Shown piece after piece: positions 56,322 through 64,000 of a stretch of 64,000 nucleotides of DNA; the first letter of the stretch is position 1; each line of letters starts with the position of its first letter. Source of the stretch: Neonectria sp. B-13 (taxonomy: Eukaryota; Ascomycota; Sordariomycetes; Hypocreales; Nectriaceae); the NCBI GenBank assembly GCA_002682825.1, contig NOKP01000016.1, forward strand, positions 220,591 to 284,590. The letters run 5' to 3'. The translations under genes and the position numbers were made by a program. The notes beneath the pieces were generated by a model that searched no databases, was not told where the DNA came from, and worked only from the letters and a program-made list of their open reading frames with translations.

Positions 56322-59006
56322 CTATGGAGCCCAAGTGTTCAGAAAATCCATACTGGAAGGTTCAAAGTCAGGCAACTCAAATCCTGGCATCTGGAACATT
56401 GCAAATGCATCAGATACCTGCCAGTTCTTAATCGAGTTCTGCACGTTTCTTCTTGGGTATTTGAGAAGTTGTTCGATGATTGCCCTTCCCCTCGCAGCCC
56501 CAGACCACGTGGCTTCAAGTTCCTTGAGAAATCGTACACATTTTTCGATGTCTTCTTCAACCTCTGCAGTAGGTTGCTCTTGCATTAAAATTCTAAGTGA
56601 GCCCGATTAGCTTCGATCGTCAGACTTTTCGTAGACAGTGCGGGATAGACTTACAACGTGAGGCCAGAGAGGGTTAAATAGTGAACGCAGAATGCCAGAT
56701 GGTGAGATGGTGGCACTAACTCCCTTACCAGTTCCGCAGCACTGATGCAGCTACGGGCAGCACTGATACAATGTGGAAGGGGATCAATATCTATCAGAGA
56801 CGAATCCACGCCGCCAGCCAACGTTCTACGGTTACAGTTAATCGTTTATGTTCGTTCTGGAAGACCATGAGAATATCGCATACCTATACAAGTTCAACAA
56901 TGAGCCGGCATGCACTATGAACAAGATGACGCACATCGTCAAGTTCGGGCTGCGTTCTAGGGTGCTATTGTGTTGATGTTAGCAGAAGCTTTTGCCTACT
57001 CGTGGGAATGATTCCGAGACTGAAATGATACTCAGGGGCATACTTTGCAGAGAACCGGATTTCATCAGGTAAACTAGTCAACCACTCATTCAGGGACTTG
57101 TCCAGTCGCACAACCGACTTCGTATGCCGCTTTGCCCCCTCCGGTGTGCCAAGATTAGCCATTCGAGACGGCGAATGAAGACTTTGTATTTTGCCGGATA
57201 TGTGACACAGACGAGCAAATGCCATGAAACCTGACAATGGCAATGTAGATGATGGTCGTTGGAGTAGGCTTTCAGGCTGTTCACATGCTTTCTCAAGTTC
57301 TTCATCCCCAACAGGCAAAGGTAATGCGCAACGCCAGTCTGTGTCGTGGGCTGCCATAGGCCGTCCGAGGCACATGGATATGACTCTTTAAGCAGGTTAG
57401 ACATTTACTAAGTGCCAGTCGGCGAGTTTGACCTTTACCTGTCAATGCCATATACGCTCCACCATACGCGCCGTGATATCTCCTGTTTTAGAATATTCGA
57501 TGAAGATTGCGTGGATGAATTCTCGCGTGTTGGCATCTGATTTAAATAAGCATACAACCAGAGACGCCATATCAAAACAACTTACAAGACCGCTGAGATG
57601 CATTCCAAGATCCTGCGCCGCCTGCACTGCCTGTCCTGCAAAATGCCAACTTGTCGATAAAGTATTCCAACCAGCACAGCACATAGACAGAAGTGCCAGA
57701 CATTGGACTCGCTCAAGGCTTGCTTCTCCAGTCATTTTGAAGTGGAGAAGCAGTGCCTTCTCGTAATAGTCTAAGCCAGAGAACCGAGAAGGATTCTCTT
57801 CTCCAGGAATCAGGCTTGAGGCACAAGCGCACACTGCAAAAAACACCGACAGGAATCTCCTGTCGGGTGCGTTGTCGGTCCGCGTCGAGTTCATGCGCTT
57901 GTACTGCGCCATGAAGTGAGGTTTGTACAATACTGGAAAAGTGTAGTGGAACTGGTCGAAATAGAGCCCGACGAGAACGTCGGCGACATACTGAGGTGGG
58001 CGACTCAGTTGTTCAGGCTTGGGTAAGTACGACAATTCGCGCCACTTCTTTCCATGGACGAAGAATGGGATCTCGAATGAGGGGTTGTCGTCTCTCCAAG
58101 TTGGTGTGTCCTTTTTGTAGCTGCCGTAGACCGGAGATTCTGACTCAAGAGATTGGCCTGGTGTGAGGCTTTGAACTGCTTCTACCAACATATTGTTGGT
58201 GGCTCCTCCGATGAATCTGTGCTCTTAGTCAGTTCAGCTTCAGGTCCGAAATTGGAGCTTATTCACCTTAGTGCTCCGTACGAGTCCGTGACAAGAGACC
58301 CGAACCTCGCAACAGTAGGGTCCTCGGATGCATTCTGAGGGTTTGACTCCTCGCCTAGCTCATCCTCCATTTCTTCGTCGATACTTGGTGGAATAGAGCT
58401 ATCATTGTATGCATTTGGGGAAGTCGAGATATTGCATTCTAGTTCTGAAAAGGTATCAACTTCTGGATGCGTGCTGGGAACCGCCTGGCTGACGTCTCCC
58501 AGGTCAGGTAATGACTGCAGGACATGAGCGGCTTGCTGTAGTTCACTATCGGCTGATGTATGAGGTGCTGAGACTTTATCACTCGACAGAGTCTCAATCA
58601 CACGAACGAGTTGGCCGACCAAGTCTTCCAGCCTATGACAAAATGAGTCCAGTTGTTGACATCTGGCTTCCATTATCACACCATAGCTATGATGGGTTGG
58701 TTAGTCGTTACCAAAGTTATGCTATAAATGGGGATACTTGCTTCCGGCTGCTCGAAGCATTATCGTTACTTCCTGGGTACTCACATGCTGCCTCTCGTGA
58801 GCTGCAGTTATGGCACGGATTGTTGCCATCACATTTCACCTATGAAGCAATTATTGTAAGTCGCGGACGAGGGAATATTCTAGATTGGGGTTGATAATTC
58901 TTTGAAGGCAGAGTTAGTGTTTGCAACCACGCACCTTTTTGCGACGACAAGCGACACAAGCTTGCCACACCCTGGTCGGTATTCCGTCGCCTGACTCTTT
59001 GGCCAT
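56322..59006 (-). CDS. Zn2Cys6 transcription factor with fungal_trans domain, cluster regulator candidate
   Basis: Nine exons, 59006-58935, 58839-58742, 58686-58267, 58216-57586, 57536-57439, 57385-57032, 56964-56884, 56825-56655 and 56592-56322, give 731 aa. The zinc cluster spans the first splice: CVACRRKK then VKCDGNNPCHNC and AAC (Cys17, 20, 27, 33, 36, 43). Intron 2 has a GC donor with the optimal GCAAGT; no GT donor fits the phase. A coiled-coil-like MEARCQQLDSFCHRLEDLV follows, then the regulatory domain: RFIGGATNNML, LYFDQFHYTFPVLYKPHFM, FFAVCACASSLI, AVQAAQDLGMHLSGL, EISRRVWWSVYGIDRVISMC, LGRPMAAHD and TMCVILFIVHAGSLLNLYR. All nine exons agree in phase and match the family order, so the gene is intact. 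It lies between aminotransferase and aldolase and is likely to control them (inference). Confidence 0.88.
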
Positions 59007-59966
59007 TGGAAAGAGAACTCCGACAAGTCCAGTAGGACAGTACCTTGTCTAAAGGCCGAGAAAGGATTAAATTCTCAATAGCCTATGTTTGTGGCCTTCC
59101 AACGTGTGCGAAGTTGAAACTTCACCTGGATGAGTGGTCAGCGAGATACCGAAGTGCGGAGGTTGCGGGCAGCGCCCAGGGTACGTGACTCGCCTGGGGA
59201 GTGGATGCGCTATCTTATCATGCCGACCTGACTCGCCACATCAAGTCGTTCGTCCGTGGATAACGAGTTCCGCCTGCGAACTGACGCCCCGCTTCGTACC
59301 TTGAAGCTTGGAGGGACATGAAATCACGTTCCTCGTCATTTGTCACCTTGCGCACTAGCTACTTTCACGATTGGACCAGGAATTGGCGAAAACGTTCAGG
59401 TTCATCTCGCATGTCTTGTTACATCGTATACAGCTAGAAGCCGGGATCTATCTCATTGCCTGGGACAAAAGTTGTCATTTGCAAGTCAGAAGACAGATGT
59501 CTTCGTGGAGAGAACGACGAGTTTCAAGGGAAGACAGAGCTTGCAAATGCTCTAAGGCGTGTATGTATTCATAGGATTCCTCAAGTTATGAGTATGTATT
59601 GAGTCTGCTGAACTGTTGACTTGCTCTTATCGCCCTCACCTCCAATTACGTAACTTCCCGGGCATGGTCCGACAGCGGGTTGAGTAAGCTCGGCATGCCC
59701 CCGGCCGGCCCGAGCTCCGGCCGGACGCTCTCTGACCAGGAAGGAGCCACAGCATGGGTGGCGACCAATGATGATGATAATCTGTACCTGGCCTGCCACG
59801 CAAAGATAGCCGACGGTAGTACTCACTACTAGCAATTTCTCCAAATTGGGACGTTGCCCAAGATAAATGGGGTGAAATCCGCCTAAAGGTATAAGGTATA
59901 TCAGCGCGAATCATAACACCAGACGTCACTCATACCAGTATTAGATCCCCGGACACAAAAGCAAGC
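59007..59966. promoter_or_regulatory. Divergent promoter region of the regulator and the aldolase
   Basis: 960 nt between divergent starts. It contains a GC-rich imperfect palindrome with repeated CCGGCC near 59700-59725, a possible regulator site. Short frames have no domains. Confidence 0.4.
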
Positions 59967-61059
59967 ATGTCAAATCAGATTGCATCTCCTGTTGTCAGCT
60001 CGTCTGGGAAATCACGATTGCGGGAGTCATTAGAACGCGCAAGGGAGCGCCATGGCCCTAGTGTAGGGCAGTGGCTCGAATTCCCAGGTTACACGCTCGC
60101 AAGGACGATTGCATCGCTAGGAGAAGACGTGGGTACTCTCTATGATTCGTCAACTCTCAGTCCGTTAACAAGCATCATTTGCAGTGGGTGCTGATAGATT
60201 GCGAGCATGGAAATATCGACGACCACAACATGTACCTCCAAGTTGGGGCCATCTCTTCAAGCGGAGTATCTCCCATCGTCAGAGTACCTGCTGGCGAGCC
60301 GTGGATGATAAAGCGAGCCCTGGATGCAGGTGCTCATGCGATTATGGTCCCTATGTGTGAGACCAAGGAACAAGCAGAAGCGATAGTTCGAGCTGCGAAA
60401 TACCCATCAGAAAGCTGGCCACAAGGGCTCCGAGGTACAGGCGCAATGTTCGCTCCAGCGGCATTCAACCAGACGGGGCGGGACTATTTGTTGAGAGCAA
60501 ATGAAAACGTCATGATATGCGTGCAGATCGAGTCTCGGAAAGCGGTCGAAAACGTGGAAGAAATCGCTAAAGTTGAGGGGATTGGTAATATTCCCAACCA
60601 AATCTGCATAATTCAGCCTCGCCTGCTAACTATCTTGTTTGTTATAGACGTGCTGTTTATTGGACCTAACGACCTGGCGTCCTCGCTTGGATATTTTGCA
60701 TATGACCATGCATCAATACCAGAAGTCCAGCAAGCCACTGATAGGATTCTCCGGGCTACACTCGATGCAGGAAAATACGCGGGTCATTTTGCGCTCAGCG
60801 CAGAGATAGGTACGTTCCTAGGGCCTGGTTCAAAGCTGACACTGGTTCTCGCTTGGAGGTGCTAACTTTCTTGACAGCTGCTCAGAGATACAACCAAGGC
60901 TTCCATTTTGTTAATTGTGGTGCCGACATCGTCGCTGTAACTGCGTGGATGACGGCTGAGATGGAAACGTTGAACCGGTTAATTCAGGTTTCTGCTACTC
61001 AAAAGAAAGGCGAAAACATGAAAAAGGCTCATACAAATGGGATAAAAAAGATTGTGTAA
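59967..61059 (+). CDS. HpcH/HpaI family aldolase
   Basis: Four exons, 59967-60128, 60185-60584, 60648-60809 and 60878-61059 (introns 56, 63, 68 nt), give 301 aa. The TIM-barrel metal aldolase fold shows SVGQWLEFPGYTLARTIASLG, WVLIDCEHGNID, SPIVRVPAGEPWMIKRALDAG, IMVPMCETKEQAEAIV, ICVQIESRKAVENVEEIAKV (metal-binding Glu) and DVLFIGPNDLASSLGY (metal-binding Asp). Members cleave 4-hydroxy-2-oxo acids to pyruvate plus an aldehyde with Mg2+ or Mn2+, classically as the last step of 4-hydroxyphenylacetate meta-cleavage. The lysine-rich end (SATQKKGENMKKAHTNG, then IKKIV) is unusual. It is cytosolic, with no signal peptide. With the aminotransferase, P450 and esterase it suggests breakdown of an aromatic acid, though the dioxygenase needed is 28 kb away. 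Confidence 0.92.
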
Positions 61060-61599
61060 GAACAGCTGGGTCGATTGGCACAACCTAGCAGCCAGAGCTT
61101 GTTGATTAGTCCTTGAGGTATTATACTTAGATGGGCATTTAGAGTCCGCTCATCATTACCATGAATATCGAATGCCCTAACAGTACTACAATCCGATCTT
61201 TAAATACCCAGCGAGAGTTGCTTATTAATTTCGAGCGGTGGATAAAAAGAAAGTTAATTTTACATACTTAGAGCCCCAAGTTCGCCACTGAGTTGCGTAA
61301 TAAGTCGTCAATCACAGGTTTTGTTGATAAATCTTGCCCGCGAGTATGTCTTCTTGTCTTCTTGTCTTCACTGGAGCTCATCGGGTGTCTCGTCAATCGA
61401 GCCTGGAATCTCGTCACGAACACCTGAGAGCTCGTTTGGGCGCTCAAACTTGGGCGCGCTCAAGCTATAAATTGGCCTCATTTATAGGACCCTTCTTGCG
61501 CAGTGCTCACTTCGATCTTGGAGCCTTCGCTAAATAATTCACAACAGTCTAGCTTCTTCTCAGCGAATCAACAATCTATTTTGACCTTGAGCCACAAGT
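61060..61599. other. AT-rich intergenic region
   Basis: 3' side of the aldolase gene and 5' side of the NmrA-like pseudogene. No gene. Confidence 0.45.
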
Positions 61600-62621
61600 A
61601 TGCCAGCATCAGCCGACGACCTCGTCCTTGTTTTCGCTGCTGGCGGCAAGCAATCTCGACCGCTTGTGTCACTTTTGCTAGAAGAATTCAAAAACTTTCG
61701 CCTGGTCGTGCACAGTGAAGCTTCCCCCGGAGTAAACTGAGCGCTCAGTATCCTAACGCTGATGTCGTTCGAGCCGACCAAAACGATCCCAAAGCCGTCC
61801 GACAGCTTTTCCTGGATGTCATCGCAGCCTACTACGTAGGGCCGAGTCTGCGCCACCAAGAAACCCAGAACGGGTACTACGCCATCGATGAAAAGTTCCA
61901 GCATTTTGTGTGAGCAAAAACGGTTGCACTTTCCGTTTCCATGGACTCATATCGTTTATCAGCCTCTCATTGGTGCTGAAACCACAGCTGCGCAAGCCCC
62001 CCAACCATGACGGCAAGCGATATATCGAAGAATACCCATTCGAGAGCCCTCTGAATTACACGGTCATACAGCCGTGCAACTTTCTTGCGGAAAATCTTTT
62101 TCCCATTGCGAAATGGGCGCGTAAAGACAACCCGGTTCTCACTCTCCCATACGACCACAACATTCCAAACTCACATATCTTCCTGGAAGATCTAGCTGAG
62201 GAATCACTCAAAGTTCTACATGAGCGTGAGAAGCATTTTCATTCCGAGCATCCGCTTTCCTGGACCTTGCTAATCGCGTTCAAAGACCTCGTACAACCCA
62301 AGGAGAAGTTACTCGGGAAGCAGATCCAGATCGTCAAGCTACCGTGCGAAGAGTCTGTCAAGAAGTTGGTGATCGCTACACTGGGCCAAAACTTCAACGC
62401 GGGGAACCTCGGTGTGTAGCAGGGGGGTCGTTACACTTACTAGCCCTACTCTTTGCTTCGTACAACTCCCCGGTTCCAACGTGAAGTACCAGAAGATGCT
62501 AACCATATTACCTTCTTCCATGAGCAGAATTCTCATCTTTCAACCCCTAGACCCACAAGATCTTTTGGGAGAGACATATATCAAATACTATAGCAGTAAA
62601 TACAAAAAGAATGAGGCATAG
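61600..62621 (+). pseudogene. NmrA-like NAD(P)-binding protein, frameshifted
   Basis: From ATG 61600 the frame reads MPASADDLVLVFAAGGKQSR (nucleotide-binding start, with AAGGKQ in place of GATGxxG) to VVHSEAS, then stops at 61737-61739. In the frame one base off, homology continues: KLSAQYPNADVVRADQNDP, AAYYVGPSLRHQETQNGYYA. The shift lies in a run of five C at about 61720. A 53-nt intron (61910-61962) then joins HFV to KPQLRKPPNHDGKRYIEEY, YTVIQPCNFLAENLFPIAKW, NPVLTLPYDHNIPN, with a stop at 62419; the last expected block is further disturbed. NmrA-like proteins are redox-sensing or reductase-related SDR members. One base restores most of the gene, so decay is recent, or the run is a sequencing error. 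Confidence 0.75.
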
Positions 62622-63577
62622 ACACGAACTAGAACGAGAGGAACGGTGAAGTATTCGAAACATGCAGCAGCTGATGACGCAAGCCCTTCTAGATAAAAAT
62701 AAACCTGCCATCGCCCTTGACGTACTGCAGAGTACATACATGCCGTCGCTTAGATGCTCTGCGGCCAGAGGTTTATCCTCCAATTGGTGTCTGACGTTTT
62801 GTGTGTGGGGGTATTTAAATTGGGGGGCGACTAGTCTAGCACGTAGAGAATAACAGTACTACGAGCATGTCCTTCGCTGAAAACTTACAAGTTCTCATAA
62901 GGCATAAGGCGATGGATGCACCAGTCTGCAAGCGGTCAACGGGAATGCCGAGCCTCCCATAGAATTGCAAGCATGAGACTCGCTTAGCAGACAGACAGGG
63001 CTAGTAACTTCGGGGAAGTCACTGTTAATGACCTGTATTCCGTTGATGAGCCCTTGTCAACGTCAAACTCGCCAACTAGCAAGGCTCGGGGTGGAAAACT
63101 CTAATCTTTGAGCTAGACTTCATTCTATGATTCCCCAGTGCTCTGAAACTTGAACTCGTACTTCAAACCCCTTAATCTTTGGCCTTTCATTCATCTCTCG
63201 TCCTTTCGAATACAGCATCACCTACATATAAGATCAATTGTTCCGTAAAATAGTAGGCACGATCACTCTAGGCCATTGGCTTCAGTTTGCAAAGAAAAAA
63301 AACACTGAACAGCAATTCATTGTCTGAAATCTGGCATTCGGGTTGTCGTGCTTGGACCCTGGAGTTCATCCACTTTGGCAATTTAGATGTGGATACCCTG
63401 TGAATGATTGCAGGGTCGTGTTCCCGGTCCTGGTAGATTCAAACCCTGCGAGGTTACATGAGCGTAGACCCCTTTGAAATCAACAAAAGGTGAGTAGTAC
63501 GTCTTCCTCCAGTTTTCCCCAACTACAGCTAACCGTACGCCGTCAACTGAAGTCATAGACCTCACAATGGGGACACG
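62622..63577. other. Intergenic, upstream of the GPCR gene
   Basis: No gene seen; short frames only. The right part is the promoter of the GPCR-like gene. Confidence 0.45.
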
Positions 63578-64000
63578 ATGGCAGTGGACGTTGACCAAGC
63601 AGTTGCGTCCGTTACGTTAGCGGGAAGTGTTCTTTCTTGCCTTGCGACCACCTTTGTTCTTCTTTCGTTCTCTATCTATCGTCGACATCTACACAGCTTC
63701 CGCCATGTCCTCGTTCTGAATCTTACAGTGGCTGGTAAGCGCTTCGTTCACCTTCGGATATAGCTTGCTGATTATGTGTCCCGCAATCAGAGTTCATCAA
63801 CACGCTTAATAACTCTATTTCTGGCATCATCTTTGTTGGCACACACGAATTGCGACCAGGCGCTGCCTGTGTAGCCAATGGATTGATAGGGCAGCTTTCT
63901 GTGCAAGCAGCCGATTTCTCGATTCTCGCCATTGCTCTTGTTACCCTTCTCACTGTAACACGAGTGATGTACATGCCGGACTTGTCAACAACCAGAAAGT
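63578..64000 (+). CDS. cAMP-receptor-like G-protein-coupled receptor, truncated by the window edge
   Basis: Exon 1 63578-63734, a 56-nt intron (gtaagc...atcag), then exon 2 from 63791 open to the end of the window; about 122 residues are visible. Residues 10-33 form the first membrane helix (VASVTLAGSVLSCLATTFVL), followed by RRHLHSFRHVLVLNLTVAEF (helix 2), then ISGIIFVG and, with a cysteine typical of the extracellular loop disulphide, PGAACVANGLIGQLSVQAADFS, helix 3. The order matches the Dictyostelium cAR/fungal class V family and Git3-like glucose receptors. It should sense an external signal through a heterotrimeric G protein. The remaining helices lie outside the window. Confidence 0.8.

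Noticed and set aside
1..64000. CRISPR array, rRNA, complete insertion sequence or virus
   Set aside because: No regularly spaced repeats, no rRNA signature, and no transposase, reverse transcriptase or capsid frames were seen on either strand.

Overview
The window is nuclear DNA of a filamentous ascomycete (Pezizomycotina, most likely a Sordariomycete; I cannot name the genus). Genes are single transcription units broken by short introns of about 45-100 nt with GT...AG borders and CTAAC/CTGAC-like branch sites. Families are typically fungal: Zn2Cys6 regulators, allantoate-permease-type MFS carriers, RTA1 and PTH11-like membrane proteins, a berberine-bridge-type FAD oxidase, and a HeLo-like/SesB-like pair of the fungal cell-death type. 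I see no bacterial operon, rRNA, tRNA, CRISPR array or complete transposon. Exon boundaries were worked out by hand from reading frame and splice phase, so each model is a prediction.

Layout. (1) 1-19 kb is GC-rich and gene-poor: a secreted FAD oxidase (2.2-3.8), an ankyrin relic (4.3-4.7), an aminoglycoside-phosphotransferase-like kinase (5.0-6.1), an MFS transporter (8.9-10.6), a 6.8 kb gap with long pyrimidine-rich tracts, and a regulator-like protein (17.4-18.9). (2) 20-22.4 kb holds two divergent genes, a SesB-like alpha/beta hydrolase and a HeLo-like protein, whose C-terminal tails share one short motif resembling fungal amyloid-signalling (PP/RHIM-like) motifs; no NLR gene lies beside them. 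(3) 22.5-33.7 kb mixes live and dead catabolic genes: a 5'-truncated FAD monooxygenase pseudogene, an intact fumarylacetoacetate-hydrolase-family gene, a decayed CTF1-type regulator, an intact 803-aa Zn2Cys6 regulator, an extradiol-dioxygenase/glyoxalase-fold enzyme and a SnoaL-like gene with an in-frame stop. CCCGAG hexamer arrays lie around this part. (4) 33.8-45.2 kb has a PTH11/rhodopsin-like membrane protein, a secreted serine beta-lactamase-like protein, an RTA1 protein, a secreted FMN alpha-hydroxy-acid oxidase and a small Zn2Cys6 regulator followed by a mutated copy of its own promoter. (5) 46.2-62.6 kb looks like a metabolic cluster: P450, small unknown gene, MFS carrier, carboxylesterase, class I/II aminotransferase, Zn2Cys6 regulator, HpcH/HpaI aldolase, and a broken NmrA-like gene. 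(6) A cAMP-receptor-like GPCR runs off the right edge.

How they may work together (inference): regions 3 and 5 carry enzyme types that oxidise, cleave, transaminate and take up small aromatic or carboxylic compounds, each with regulators nearby, and no polyketide, peptide or terpene synthase is visible. This suggests catabolism or detoxification rather than a complete secondary-metabolite pathway. Frameshifts, stops, truncations and C-to-T/G-to-A-rich relics are concentrated right of about 19 kb, as expected of an accessory region under repeat-induced mutation.
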